From positions 12,884,042 through 12,948,041 of the forward strand of contig CM055272.1 in assembly GCA_029237695.1 (NCBI GenBank): DNA of 64,000 nt, written 5' to 3'. Shown piece after piece: positions 1 to 11,678 of the stretch; the first letter of the stretch is position 1, and each line of letters starts with the position of its first letter. The DNA comes from Conchocele bisecta (taxonomy: Eukaryota; Mollusca; Bivalvia; Lucinida; Thyasiridae). The translations under genes were made by a program, and so were the position numbers. The notes under the pieces were generated by a model. The model was given only the letters and a program-made list of their open reading frames with translations, did not search any database and was not told where the DNA came from.

Positions 1-779
1 TCGTATGCTCCCACCTGCCACCCACAAATTGTCAACTTTTGACTTTATTTTTGAAAAATATTGTAAATTTTGTAAACGTATTAAATGAAATTACGTAGAT
101 GTGCGAATGTACACAATCACATGACGTGTCCACCTCATGTGATTTTGTATCTAAGCATATATGTGATATCTCAGGCTCCAGATAAGCTGCGTATTTGCGT
201 AAATACCCAATTAAAATTGCCAAAAACCCAATTGAAATCAGAAGTAGCGAATATCAAAAAGCAATAATAAATTTGTGGTACCTTTATCATGCTATATAAA
301 ACAATAAACAGACCACAAATATAGCACATTTTTCTTATTTTCCATGAAAACACATCTTGGTATTATGTTTTCATTTCGAAGAAAAATATTCAATAATTGC
401 GGTCTGTTGATGTTTAAACGATAGCGTGATTTTATTTTACCCAATTAAAATATTGAAATACCCAATTGCTTCAGATATGATGGAGTGAAAATACTCAATT
501 ACTAATTCCTTATCTGGAGCGCTGATATCTCATGAAAAATATTTATACATTTTACGACAGTTTCCATAAATTACATGTACGACGAATGTTGTGGACATTG
601 TCATTTTGCGGAATTCTATACCACATTTGTTATGGGAATCTCGCCAAGTCATTTACCGATGATATACCAGTTTCTGTAAATATAATTATGTCGTGAAAAA
701 TCGCACATGTTCTTAGGTACAAAATCACATGGCGTGTCTCAAGTATGTGTCGATGACAGGAGAAATGGGGCGTATGGGT

Positions 780-1215
780 TTTACGACCAGTGTATATCCA
801 GATCAGCCTGTGCATCCGCACAGTCTGATCCGGATCTGCACTGTTCGTCAGTCATTCAATGAAACACCGGTCATGCTTCGAGGAAGCAATATAAATCGTT
901 ATCCGGTCACTTGATTGTGCTACATTTACGACCAGTGTAGATCCGGATCAGCCTGTGCATCCGCACAGTCTGATCCGGATCTGCACTGTTCGTCAGTCAA
1001 TCAATGAAGCACCGGTCATGCTTCTAAGACGCAATATAGATATTGCTACATATATAAATATAAATCGTTATCCGGCCACTTGATTGTGCTACATTTACGA
1101 CCAGTGTAGATCCAGATCAGCCTGTGCATCCGCACAGTCTGATCCGGATCTGCACTGTTCGTCAGTCAATCAATGAAGCACCGGTCATGCTTCTAAGACG
1201 CAATACAGATTGTGC
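780..1215. repeat. Three tandem copies of a palindrome-bearing repeat
   Basis: Three copies start near 782, 928 and 1098 (periods about 146 and 170 bp). Each contains an imperfect palindrome with arms GTGTAGATCCGGATCAG and CTGATCCGGATCTGCAC around CCTGTGCATCCGCACAGT, followed by a conserved tail. The same hairpin core recurs singly elsewhere in the window (near 4476, 29455, 37081 and 47790), so this is a locally amplified member of a dispersed family. Confidence 0.8.
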
Positions 1216-1596
1216 TACATGTATTTGATCAGAAGATACCCTGTTAACAAAACCGTATGATCCCCATTTCTCCAACCACATATCAGTATATGCAATGTGC
1301 ACGTGTCTTCCATTAGTTACTAGTGGCAACAGAAGAGTCAGAGATGTGGGTGGCGCAATGCACCGGTATGTGTGATAGGAGAGAGTAAATATTTTGTTTG
1401 CTTTTTTACTCCACTTATTGATGTTTTTTTGGGTATATTTAATGTATTTATATAGTTACTAGATCTCCAGAAAAGGTGCGTATTGGCGTATTTTACGCAC
1501 GTATCTAGCTGAATACGCATTGAACATCAACAGTGGGAGTACAAAATACTCACACCAATGTGAAGATACGCATTTATTTTCAAATTGAGTAGTGGA

Positions 1597-1749
1597 AATA
1601 CTGTAATAAAGTTGAAATTTACCTAACTGTGATAAAGTTGAAACAGCTGCAAAAAACACAAAGTTGAAAGTTTACTAAATTGAGCTGCAAAAAGCTGTTT
1701 ACTTTTTGAAGCTCAACTAAGTAATTTTTTTAACTTTATTACAGTATAA
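1597..1749. mobile_element. Short inverted-repeat element (MITE-like)
   Basis: The ends are inverted copies of TACTGTAATAAAGTTGAAA and TTTAACTTTATTACAGTA, with further internal AAGTTGAAA/AGCTGCAAAAA repeats. No coding capacity is seen. Confidence 0.55.
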
Positions 1750-2665
1750 ATACGTGAATAAGTAATAATACACTCAACTATGAGAATACTCATGATCCGT
1801 TTCTTCAACCTGTGGTCACAGTCAGAGATAACTACATACAGTAGTGTCAGAGTTTTTGTTTTGTTCGAGTTTACACTTGGCGTTTTTGGTTTGAAACCAG
1901 CCTTGACTCACGCTTGCCATACACCAACTTTTGTGGTTTCTGTGCGCTTCCCCGTTCTGGCCAAAAAAAAGGTGAAACGTTTCACCGTTTTTACATCACT
2001 ATGCATGTACAGAGTTTCACCAGAAAACCCCGTTTTGCGTTTTTGTTTCAATGCGCATATTTTTTGAGGAAATTCTACGTCACGAAATACGACATTTTCA
2101 TTGGATATGCTAACAGAAAACGGTAAACGGTTCGAACTCAGTAAACAATCCGAAAAACTGGTTTATGACGTTTGCAAACGGAGATACAGGGATTTGATTA
2201 GTTAATAGGAATACAATGTACAGGAATCGCGCGTTTGGAACACGTTTGGGCCACGGTCACTTCTAAACATGAGACACAAAGAAGCTGTAGCAGCTGCGGG
2301 ACGGTAGAAAAACGAAACAATTTGGAAATTGACTACAGAACCTGGCTTGATCTAACTAAGAAAACAAAAGTTATATTTTGAAAATCGCTGAACAAATCCC
2401 AAAATTATTTGGCCTCCTATTTTCTTTAGCCCCTATGTTAAATTCGCATAGAGAAAGAGTTTTTTTCGCAATAATAATATTTGATGTAATTTCATCAAAT
2501 AAAAAAAGTGGGTGGGTGACTCTTTTGTTATTGATGAAAAAGTACTTACATTTAATGTGTTTAAAGGCCAAAAGTTCGTCGGCAGCAAAACGTGGAATAG
2601 ACAGTAGTTCCAATGAGAACACACATACAAACGCTACTGTAACGTCGATACGGGTCCATTTGCAG

Positions 2666-2790
2666 AACGTGGAACACGTCGCCAGCGAATGACGGCATCT
2701 CCAACTGCGGGGCCCTCAATATACAGGGACACATGGCCGACATGGACTGTAACTCGCATCAGGGCTATACGTGTGGGATGCAGAGACCAG
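2666..2790 (+). CDS. C-type lectin gene, exon A3 (last exon of CTLD-A)
   Basis: This 125-nt exon lies between a TTTGCAG acceptor and a GGTACGTA donor. It encodes the C-terminal third of a C-type lectin-like domain: a TWNTSPAND stretch, SNCGAL, a MADMDC segment in place of the canonical W-N-D strand, and YTCGM as the last cysteine strand. It starts with one nucleotide completing a split codon and ends with one leftover nucleotide, the phase pattern used by the three later CTLD terminal exons. The calcium/sugar site looks lost, since SPA stands where EPN or QPD is expected. The first two exons of this domain are not in the window. Confidence 0.75.
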
Positions 2791-3652
2791 GTACGTACAT
2801 ATATATACAAACGTGCTCCGGTTACTATACGAACATGCGTTCATGCGATAGTTTGTTTTCGTACGTGTAAACAATATTTTCGTTTAAATACCCAGCTTTC
2901 ATCTACATGTATTTAATCGCCTGTCGTTTCTTGTAACATATCGTGTTTTTTACATCGTTTTAGATTGTTTTTAATTGGAAAACGATGTTTTCGTTGGTTT
3001 AATTAAACGTGACACGTTTAAACCAACGAAAACATCCGTTTTCTAAATGTAAAAAAACGAAAACGATGTCAAAACGATGTGTAAACGATAGACAATCGTT
3101 CGTTTGTGGAACCAGGAACAAATCCGGACTGTACGTTTCTGGAGATCGCAGCATCAGTATCAGCACCAGTCCCGCCTTGTTGTAGCCGATGACTCTTAAA
3201 GGGGCATATCAGATTTTTTTGAAAAAAGTACTATAAAACGTGTTTTCATCATGGCCCTGTGTAAAGTTGTTTAATTGAAGATATATGACGATACAAGGAC
3301 CGCTGGGTTGTTTCAATTTTCACCCATATAGGTACATAAATATCGGATTTCCTATCTTGTTGCGGTCAACAAGATAGAAAAATATGATACATATGTATCG
3401 ATTCGGTGAAACAACCCAGCGGTACTACATGTAGTATCGTCATATCACTTTACACAGGGCCATGATGAAAACTCATTTTTATGTTTATATTACCTTTTTT
3501 TCCAAAAAAAATTCAATTAAACCCCTTTACACAGGGCCATGATGAAAATACGTTTTTATATTTCATAGTACTTTATTTTTAAATCCTGAGATGCCCCTTT
3601 AATGATACTCTTCTTTGTCGATGTGCCGTTATTCGCAATGCCATTGTTGTAG
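2791..3652. other. Intron A/B with hairpin and MITE
   Basis: The intron holds an imperfect hairpin at about 2976-3042 (arms GAAAACGATGTTTTCGTTGG and CCAACGAAAACATCCGTTTT) and a complete inverted-repeat element at 3196-3602, which ends 50 bp before the next exon. Nothing coding is seen. Confidence 0.65.
3196..3602. mobile_element. MITE-like element, copy 1
   Basis: Long inverted ends begin TTAAAGGGGCATATCAG and finish CTGAGATGCCCCTTTAA. Inside are inverted copies of a stretch containing CATCATGGCCCTGTGTAAA and of GGACCGCTGGGTTGTTTC. A second copy is at 36164-36568. There is no open frame of note, so it is a non-autonomous DNA element of unidentified superfamily. Confidence 0.8.
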
Positions 3653-3819
3653 CGGGTGGCAACTGCCCCGTCAACTGGCAGCAGACGGCAACAGACTGCT
3701 ACTGGGTGAGCAACGCGGCCGATCCCTCCCAGCTGATCACGTGGTCTCAGGCGAAGACAAAGTGTACAACGCTGAACGCCGCCAGCTCCCTGCTCGTGAT
3801 TGATGACGTCAACGACATG
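3653..3819 (+). CDS. C-type lectin gene, exon B1 (first exon of CTLD-B)
   Basis: This 167-nt exon (TTGTAG acceptor, GGTAACG donor) starts with two nucleotides finishing a split codon and ends in phase 0. It encodes the N-terminal part of a CTLD: GNCPVNWQQ, then TDCYWVS with the second cysteine of a long-form domain, a SWS-type helix (TWSQAKTKC) with the conserved helix cysteine, and SLLVIDDVNDM. Extracellular carbohydrate- or ligand-binding domain; ligand unknown. Confidence 0.85.
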
Positions 3820-4629
3820 GTAACGCGCGACACTATCACTTGCATATTACATTAATTAGCAATAGGTTAACCGCGTCGTCATTAAACTATTTTTCTCACC
3901 TATCATTTTCTGATATACGCCGCAAATTTAAAAAATACCATACTGTTAACCCTGTAACATCAATCAATAACACCATGTTTTGATTTGATACAAATGCCAA
4001 AAACATGGAATTTACGTTTAGTTATACATGTATAGTGATGTACCGTGATTCTGGAGGAATTTATTTCCTAGACGTTCGCGAGACGTAATTGACGTCACAT
4101 TTTGTCGTCATTTCCATCGAAGAAACAATTCATATGCTAACGTCAAAATTGTCAATTCTGACAGTTATACGCTGGTCTAAGAGCAAATTTCATGTAAAGA
4201 GCATGTAATATACAATTTATTCCACAACCATTTTAAAATACGGGATTTATTGCCCTTGACATCTGTAAATCCGACAAAGAAACTCGTGCTGCGCACTCGT
4301 TTCTTTATCGGATTTCCATATGTCTCGGGATATAAATCCGGCATTATAAAATGGTAGTTGAATAAACTATATATGTACATGTATGTACCTTCTACCACAA
4401 ACCATGATAAACAGGGGGCATCATTTGGTTTGACAAAATTTGGTATTTTATTGGTATTTACTTGCAAAAAGTGTAGATCCTGATGAGACGGCTCGTCACC
4501 AATGGGCTCATCGGGATATACACTTCTTGCAAGTAAATACCAATAAAATACCAAATTTTGTCAAACCAAATGATACCCCCTGTTTATACAGGATGTGGTG
4601 TTGAAAGGGTTAAGGTCCAATCATTTAAG
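3820..4629. other. Intron B1/B2 with a long hairpin
   Basis: The main feature is a near-perfect inverted repeat at 4416-4584. Its arms of about 75 bp contain CCAATAAAATACCAAATTTT, around a loop carrying the GTGTAGATCCTGATGAGACG hairpin core. No gene is seen. Confidence 0.7.
4416..4584. repeat. Long hairpin / foldback element
   Basis: The left arm (GGGGGCATCATTTGGTTTGA onward) is mirrored by the right arm ending in TCAAACCAAATGATACCCCC, giving about 75-bp arms with few mismatches. It is a foldback-type element inside a lectin intron, ending 45 bp before exon B2. Confidence 0.85.
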
Positions 4630-4748
4630 GGTTACGTGACGGGTCAACTAATCAGGAGCCCGACGACCAAGGTTCATTGGACTGGACTTCACCGGACCAA
4701 CAATCGGTGGGCCTGGGACAACGGCGCCACCTACGACACGAGCTTCTT
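4630..4748 (+). CDS. C-type lectin gene, exon B2 (middle of CTLD-B)
   Basis: This 119-nt exon begins after CATTTAAG in phase 0 and ends before GTATGT in phase 2. It encodes the central CTLD strands: a helix tail ending VHWTGL (the WIGL-type motif) and the RWAWDNG strand. The left boundary is inferred from phase and from alignment of GQLIRSPTTKVHWTGL with EQLLDPIISSAEMWTGL in exon C2. An acceptor at 4671 would also keep phase but would drop 14 residues. Confidence 0.75.
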
Positions 4749-5208
4749 GTATGTCAGTCTAGATCCTGGTCTGCTAACTCGTATTCGTTGGCTTTTGGTG
4801 GCCATCTTGAGAATTGTTATCTCACTTAGCACATATATCTCTAACTTGGCACCACCACTTCGCTTGTGAATACATACTAGGACGACTTTTAAACAATATA
4901 CTTACACTATATTTAAAATTAGCGATAATAGGAAAACATAGGTCAATTTGGCTATTTTGTGCGGCCATTTTGAATTTGCGCATATAAATATTGATTTCCG
5001 CATCCAACAGCATGTATATACGTCCATAGAATTAATACGGGATGGTAACAACATTGTCTTTCGAGATTCTGGTCATACATGTATGATATAGCAAGCATGT
5101 TCAATTGGATTGAGAACCACCATTTATCAATGACCTAGATGCATAAGAAATGGCAACCACCGTCTATTGTGTGCTCACCAAAGAACATGTGGTGCAAATA
5201 TTGCTGCT

Positions 5209-6582
5209 TTAAAGGTACATGCCCACTCAGTAGGCGCAAACTGTTCTTTACAGTAATTAAATAAATGTATAATTGTGTCACTATTTCGCCAGTTTTAAAA
5301 ATTACGAGTTCCCGCTATACAGATATAATCATTTAGTAATATTTATTTTACTGATAGTGACTCGCGGTGGTATCGGTCTATTTTCATATGCAAATAAGGC
5401 ATGCTTTTGTTTAATTATTTATACTAGTTAAATGTGTCACTTGAAAAAACTAGACGGTCGATAAATCCGACAAATGCTCCTCGATGACGCCTGGATTGAA
5501 ATTCAAAGTCCTTGGCCCTTGGTATTGGTGACGTGTAGTATACTTATTAATCACAATAAATGGTGATCAATGTGTATATAGATAATAGTAGGTTAGTGCC
5601 GTAAATGGGAAAAAATAGCTGGCAAGGCTTAGGAAACGGGATGGGCGAGGCTCTGCCGAGCACATCCCGTTTCCGTACCGCGCCACATATTTTTTCCCAT
5701 TCACGGCACTAACCTACTATTTAATTTATACCGTCAACACCTACAAATAGCTGTAAAATGCAACATAAATTACCCCAGCCACCGCACATATTCTTACGCA
5801 GTGATTAGATCTTATTGACAGGATATCAAAAATGTTTCACGGCACCGTGTTTCACGGCACATACGCACTGTGTTGACGGGATAAATGATGTTTCAAGAAT
5901 TTGAGAAACTTTCAGGTAAGCTTTAAACAAAATGCTAAGTCATTTGACCTTGGGCTCTTGTGCAGCAGGTAGGGTATGCAATGAAAATATGGATGGTGAT
6001 CAATGTGTATTTGAAGTTTCAAATCGCAAGCGGTCACAGAGATATAGCAATTTAAAAAAAACTTAAAGTTTAACGTAAGTTTTAACAAACAAAATTCTAA
6101 GTCATTTGACCTTGACATTGGGCAGCATGCGTATGGTATACAATGAAAATATGGATGGTGATCAATGTTTATATGAAGTTTCAAGTTGATATCCCAAGCA
6201 GTCACAGAGATATAGCAATTTGAAAAACTTTAACGTAAAACTTGGACGCAGGACGCAGGACGGCGGACAAAGCGGTAACTATAAGCTCCCCCGAAAGTTC
6301 TTTTCGGGGAGCATAATAATAGTTTCGACATATTATAAAGTATGACCATAGCACATCGAAAAATAAATACAGAGAATAAATAGTACTGTCTGTTAACATT
6401 TTAAGGAAACACGGTTATTGCCCCTGATATCAGCGGGTAAATTTACCTGTGATATAAATATATAATAACACCAATCAATACGTGGGTAATGGTGAATGAA
6501 TGTTTATTTTTCCAGAAAATGTCTCAAATGATGTCTCTGAGACAAAGAACATGTTGTATACCGAGTGGGCATGTACCTTTAA
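5209..6582. mobile_element. MITE split by a nested insertion
   Basis: The ends TTAAAGGTACATGCCCACTC and GAGTGGGCATGTACCTTTAA, plus the subterminal sequence, match the intact 504-bp copy at 10053-10556. Only 5209-5450 and 6309-6582 belong to that family. Between them, about 5455-6308 is foreign: a foldback unit (5586-5722), a segment ending TTGACGGGATAAAT shared with 9466-9853, two tandem units of about 170 bp (5905-6240), GGAC-type minisatellite traces and a terminal hairpin CCCCCGAAAG/CTTTTCGGGG. So at least one element inserted into another. Confidence 0.75.
5586..5722. repeat. Foldback unit, copy 1
   Basis: The arms AATAGTAGGTTAGTGCCG and CGGCACTAACCTACTATT enclose a second inverted pair with AAACGGGATGGGCGAGGCT-like sequence. 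A more complex copy lies at 9468-9656. Confidence 0.8.
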
Positions 6583-7520
6583 TCCAGCAGGTAACGACTT
6601 TCTGGCTACCATGGTTAAGCGACTTGCCCATAACTCCACATCCACATACATAATCTTACCCAGATGCCAACATTTCTGATCATCTATTGGCAATATCAAC
6701 TCGCAATCAAGCAGTTTGGTTGGCTAAGCCTGAGTTGTAGTACAACCCAGGCTCAGCCAATCAAGCTACTTGATTTCAAGCACAATATTTATAAAGGAAA
6801 CAATTGCTATATATCGACAATATTTGCGCAGTAGGTGGTGTATGTGCCCTTTGGAGCTACATGTACCTAGTATAGCAGCCATAGAGATGGAATGTCAACT
6901 ATTTCTACATTTAAAACTACCATTATGAGTGTCGAATTTGTAATGTTTCATTACTGAATTTTACTGAAATAGCACATAAATCACACAGTCTGTGAATAAA
7001 TCACACAGTCTGTATTATTTAATGATACATGTATATTTACATTATAGTCAATGTTTTGTCCTACTGTCCCATTAAACAATAGTTAACTGAACTGTCATGA
7101 CCACCAGAGGTATCGTACCAGTTTAGTGGAAGGATACCTCGCGGCCATTATGGCGACTTGTGAGACCATATAAAGTTAATTTATTGAATATCATCCGAAT
7201 TTTGGAAGCATCAACAAATGAATACGTGAGAGAGAAAAATAATCTACCAATTTTTACTCCATCTTATAACACATCAATGTGTATAGGAGGGAGTAAATAA
7301 TTGTTTTAGCTCATTTTTCTTTCACTTATTGATGCTTTTTTTTCATAAACTATATATTTAATGTATTTATAGACCATGGTCCGTCACTTGAACCTGTGGC
7401 CGGAAACACACCACATCTGACACACCGATGTTGTGTATTGAGGGAGCAACTGCTGATTAGATTCAGCTGCTGATTTTTCGGCTCATATTCTCTCCGAGGC
7501 ACATAGAGGTTAGCCACCTC
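6583..7520. other. Intron sequence, no gene
   Basis: AT-rich sequence. The stretch 7255-7375 (ACTTATTGATGC core followed by a T run) repeats 1345-1460, and 7374-7410 has a weak match to 1790-1825. Nothing else is identifiable. Confidence 0.55.
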
Positions 7521-7524
7521 CAAA

Positions 7525-7900
7525 TAGTTTTACTATATAATTTAACCGATTGCCATCCAATAAGGTCAGTCTCTCATACTTTCACTATTCGTATGGATGA
7601 TGTGGGACCCACTTGTACATGACCTGCAGCCAGTCTGTACTGGTGCTGCATGAACTAAACAATAGGTTCACTTACTCATAAGAAAGAAAAATCCAACCTT
7701 GTCATATCCTCCAATATTGTTTACATTTTTTGGCCACGGAAACTCTGTTTACACCTCAAGTGAAACTGGGTAGTAATGGGTCAAAATTTGCAAGCAAACG
7801 GTGTCTGTGACCTCAAAACACCTGCACTATATTTTTTATACCGGACTATTTTTGCTATCCTACCCTGGGCGATTTCGCACCATTTGGTATCCTCTAACCT
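7525..7900. repeat. Dispersed intronic repeat, copy in CTLD-B intron
   Basis: It shares long near-identical stretches with 27060-27450, for example CTATTCGTATGGATG, TGACCTGCAGCCAGTCTGTA and GCAAGCAAACGGTGTCT, in the same order. A more diverged partial copy sits at 8790-8930, just after exon B3. It could be a remnant of intron duplication or an unclassified transposon. Confidence 0.75.
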
Positions 7901-8622
7901 AGAGTAGGATAGTAATTTTGGTTTATTGTCGGCGGTGCGATGGTGTGAGTGTTTGGTCAATAATATTTGTTGATTTGCATACACGGTGAATCGTTTGAAT
8001 TGAAATTTAATCTGTTTATGTAGCTGGGTGTCAAACATGAACATTGTGGGTGTCTTCATAAATGTTTAATTAATATGTCTTATTTATTCGAAAATATAAT
8101 GGATTGATGGTGAACACCAAATTTAATTGTTAGATTATATAAGTTAGATCGGAAAATATTCGGCTTTGCGAAGCCATGTACACTTCCACGTTCCAATTGG
8201 TTCACGTAGTACAACAACAATGGCGTATCATTGAGCTAGCGTGAACTGTCGGACATGTGACACACATATGTCCGGTGTTGAGTGTCCTATCTGTCAAACT
8301 ACAAACAAAGATGAACTGTATGTGTATACTTGTTTCTGATAATTATCAAAATGTATGTAAAGTGTGCGAAGCCACGTACACTGACTGTATATTTTTGTCT
8401 GTAAATATTCTGTTCTGATTTTGGAATTTTCCTTCTTCCCTACATATGCAATATGGGATTTGACCCTGTTATTTCTGACCTAAATGACTTTAGCCGACGA
8501 TAAGCCATTAACCATCATTATATAAATAAATAATACTTATTAGTAATATTGTGGAGCTAACCTAGTTTCAGTACTTTCAGTACGGTTATGGCGGGAACTG
8601 GAAAATGTTGATAACATTTCAG

Positions 8623-8753
8623 CCAATGGCAGCAGGAGCCGGACAATGTCGCGGGCGTGGAGAATTGCGGTGTGGTCAGGTACAACGGCCACATCAGCGA
8701 TCGCGACTGTACCGCACTGCAGAACTACATATGTAAACGGGCCACAAACGTTG
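8623..8753 (+). CDS. C-type lectin gene, exon B3 (last exon of CTLD-B)
   Basis: This 131-nt exon lies between an ACATTTCAG acceptor and a GGTAAGC donor; it starts with one nucleotide of a split codon and ends with one. It encodes WQQEPDNVAGVENCGVV, then HISDRDC and YICKR. EPD replaces the EPN/QPD sugar-specificity triplet and ISD sits at the WND position, so calcium-dependent sugar binding is uncertain. The length is identical to exon C3. Confidence 0.85.
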
Positions 8754-9879
8754 GTAAGCAGGTCCACAACCAACATTGATTTTTCCTATATAAACTAACC
8801 AATGACCACACAGTTCGCTATTCTCTGCTTCTTTCATTTTTCGTATGGATGTTGTGGGACATAACCTGCAATCAATTCTGGTCTGGATATTCACTAATTA
8901 AACTATATGTTAGTGTTAAGAAAGATAAATTCAAAATAATCCCAAAGCATACGTTTGAAACTGATGTAAATGATACATTAACATACCTGTAAAGTAGATT
9001 AGTACATCAATTAACCGTTCCTGCAAGACAAATGTGTCTATAGCAACAAATCTGGCTTGTTGTTTTTAACGTACTACTACACCGCGCATGAATATCTGAT
9101 GATTCAGTGTGGTTAAACCTAAGCACTGCTTGGTGGTGATTGCATTGGTACTACACTCAGCGTAAATGGTTCACGTGGATTGTTGACGAATTCTCATTCA
9201 GCTACACGCAGAAAATTCTGCATAAGCACATTTTCGTCTAGTAACCGGCGCAAATATGCGTTTATGCGATAGCACTAAGTAGAGCTGAGTGGCAGCTCGT
9301 CAGGAAACCGGTGCATATTTCGACGTGAAACATTTTATGCCGGTGCGGAGTGCAGCATCAGTGGATTGGGTTGATACAAAGCTGTACTTAGAAATATGAG
9401 ATAGGATTACGCGTATCGTGGTCAATCCGAATTCCGAACTATATTTCTCCCTATCCTCTATACAGAGAATAGTAGGTTAGTGCCGTGAATGGAAAAAATA
9501 TCTGGCAAGGCTTAGGAAACGGGATGGGCGAGGCTATGCCGAGCACATCCCGTTTCCGTGCCGCGCCAGATATGTTTCCCATTAACGGATAGCCTCGCCC
9601 ATCCCGTTTCCTAAGCCTTACCAGATATTTTTCCCATTCACGGAACTAACCTACTATTCTCTTTATCCCGTCAACTCCTATAAATAGCTTTAAAATGCAA
9701 ACAAATAAACCCAGCCGCACCCTCAAAATCGGAGAATCGACTATTCCAACCGCACATATTCATACGCAGTGATTAAGTCGTATTGACAGGATATCAACAA
9801 TGTTTCACGGCACCGTGTGTCACGGCACATAGGCACTGTGTTGACGGGATAAATCTCAATATGCGTTCCATGTTGACAG
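8754..9879. other. Intron B/C
   Basis: It contains the partial repeat copy at 8790-8930, unannotated sequence at 8940-9460, and a compound foldback/inverted-repeat unit at 9466-9853 whose end lies only 26 bp before exon C1. No coding sequence is supported. Confidence 0.6.
9466..9853. mobile_element. Compound foldback element, copy 2
   Basis: It starts AATAGTAGGTTAGTGCCG and carries three alternating inverted copies of AAACGGGATGGGCGAGGCT-like sequence up to 9656. An inverted pair TTTATCCCGTCAAC (9662) and GTTGACGGGATAAA (9840) follows. The right part matches 5715-5885 closely. Confidence 0.7.
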
Positions 9880-10037
9880 CGGTGGCGACACTAAACCTGG
9901 GCTGTGGTACGTGGTTTCGGGCGGGTTCCATGTGCTACATGTTCTACCATACCCTATCCTGGAGCTGGGCCGACGCCCGGGCAAAATGTCAGTCATACCA
10001 GGGCGACCTACTGAACGTTAAGGACCTCGATACAAAT
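9880..10037 (+). CDS. C-type lectin gene, exon C1 (first exon of CTLD-C)
   Basis: This 158-nt exon lies between a TTGACAG acceptor and a TGTAGGT donor; it begins with two nucleotides of a split codon and ends in phase 0, exactly like B1. It encodes LGCGTWFRAGSMCYMF, the helix SWSWADARAKC with its conserved cysteine, and GDLLNVKDLDTN, a standard CTLD beginning. A repeat ends 26 bp upstream and a MITE begins 15 bp downstream, so the exon is tightly hemmed in by mobile DNA. Confidence 0.88.
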
Positions 10038-10052
10038 GTAGGTTTAGTAGCG

Positions 10053-10556
10053 TTAAAGGTACATGCCCACTCAGTAGGCACAAACTGTTCTTTATAGCCT
10101 TTAGGAATTAAATAAGTGCATACTTGTGTTACTATTCCACCAGTTCTAAAATTACGAGTGCCCGCTATACAGATACAATCATTCGGTAATATTTATTTTA
10201 CTGATAGTGACTCGCGGTGGTGTCAGGCTATTTTAATATGCAAACGAGGCAAGACATTTATAGTAATTAAATGCGTCAATTGAAACAATAATATTTTCGA
10301 TAGATTATAAAGTATGATCATTGCACATCAAAAAATAAATACAGAAAATAAATAGTAACGCCCGTTAACATTTTAAGAAAACACGGTTATCGCCCCTGAT
10401 ATCAGTGGAAATATAAGTCTGATATAAAATGTATAAAACTGCCAATCAATACGTGGGGTAATGGTGAATGAATGTTTAATTTGCCAAAAAATGTCTCAGA
10501 TGATGTCTCTGATATAAAGAACATTTTGTGCCTACTGAGTGGACATGTACCTTTAA
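10053..10556. mobile_element. MITE, intact 504-bp copy
   Basis: The terminal inverted repeats of about 45 bp begin TTAAAGGTACATGCCCACTC and end GAGTGGACATGTACCTTTAA. The interior contains TATTTATTTTACTGATAGTG and a GCCCCTGATATCAGTGG segment. Fragments of its right half are repeated downstream to 11560. Confidence 0.88.
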
Positions 10557-11560
10557 GGATCAGGGGGTGGGGGGAGAGGGGGGACATTTCCCTAAGCTTC
10601 GTACATTAAGACTAAAGTGTTCGTAAGTGCAAAAATATGATAGTCTATAAACTTCACAGTAACAATGTTTTCTTGTAAACAATTATTGGATTGTAAATAT
10701 TTTTATTTTCGACAGATTATAAAGTATGATCATTGCACATCAACAAATAAATACAGAGACTACATAGTAATGTCCATTAACAATTTAAGAAAAGGAAACA
10801 TGGTTACCGCCCCTGATATCAGTGTGGAAATTTACGTCTGATATAAAATGTATAATGATGCCAGTCAATACGTGGGGTAATGGTTAATGAATGTTTTCTT
10901 TGCCAGAAAATGTCTCAGATGATGTCTCTGATATAAAGAACATTTTGTGCCTACTGAGTGGACATGTACCTTTAAGGATCAAGGGGTGGGGGGAGAGGGG
11001 GGACATTTCCCTAAGCTTCGTAAGACTAAAATGTTCGTAAGTGCAAACATATGATAGTCTGTAAACTTCACATTAACAATGTTTTCTTGTAAACCATTAT
11101 TGGATTGTACAAAAATATATTTTCGACAGATTATAAAGTATGATCATTGCACATCAAAAAATAAATAAAGAAAATACATAGTAATGTCTATTAACATTTT
11201 AAGAAAAGGAAACATGGTTACCGCCCCTGATATCAGTGTGGAAATTTACGTCTGCTATAAAATTTATAATGATGTTAATCAATACGTGGGGTAATGGTGA
11301 ATAAATGTTTTTGCCAGAAAATGTCTCAGATGATGTCTCTGATATACAGAACATGTTATGCCTACTGGGTGGCCATGTACCTTTAAGGATCAGGGGGGCA
11401 TTTGCCTAAATTTCGTAAGACTGAAATGTTCGTAAGTGCAAAAATATGATAGTCTGTAAACTTCACATTAACCATGTTTTCTTGTAAAATGTATCAGATG
11501 ATGTCTCTGATATAAAGAACATGTTATACCTACTGGGTGGCCGGCCATGTACCTTTAATG
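10557..11560. repeat. Tandem duplication of a roughly 415-bp unit containing the MITE right half
   Basis: Units run about 10557-10975 and 10976-11386, with a shortened third from 11387 to about 11560. Each starts with a G-rich GGGGGGAGAGGGGGGACATT-like block (lost in the third), passes through CGTAAGTGCAAA and ATTATAAAGTATGATCATTG, and ends with the MITE terminus CATGTACCTTTAA. The interspersed G-rich block is not part of the MITE. Confidence 0.8.
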
Positions 11561-11678
11561 TGATTCACTGATGCTGCACCTTTCCACCTACATGTAGATA
11601 TCATCAAATCAACAATACACCAACTATTTCTCAAAAACCAGATGACACTGTAATGCACGTGTAGCATTACATACCTGG

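Larger units (their letters stand above)
1..2665. other. Non-coding sequence upstream of the first visible lectin exon
   Basis: No coding signal is convincing here; the open frames are short and AT-rich. The stretch is probably an intron of the lectin gene, because the exon at 2666 needs an upstream partner. It holds dispersed repeats: 25-140 resembles 39960-40090 (shared TTTTGTAAACGTATT-type core), 1345-1460 resembles 7255-7375, and 2440-2620 resembles 33380-33580. A tandem block lies at 780-1215 and an inverted-repeat element at 1597-1749. Confidence 0.6.
4749..8622. other. Intron B2/B3 (3.9 kb) filled with repeats
   Basis: It contains the nested MITE at 5209-6582, a repeat at 7255-7375 shared with 1345-1460, and a roughly 350-bp segment at 7525-7900 that recurs in the matching intron of CTLD-C (27060-27450). 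From 8440 to 8520 there is a weak copy of a dispersed GACGATAAGCC-type tail. No coding region is supported. Confidence 0.65.

Noticed and set aside
5912..6205. 97-codon - strand frame with repeated HINIDHHPYFHCIPY
   Set aside because: The internal repeat merely reflects two tandem copies of a non-coding dispersed repeat (GGATGGTGATCAATGT core).
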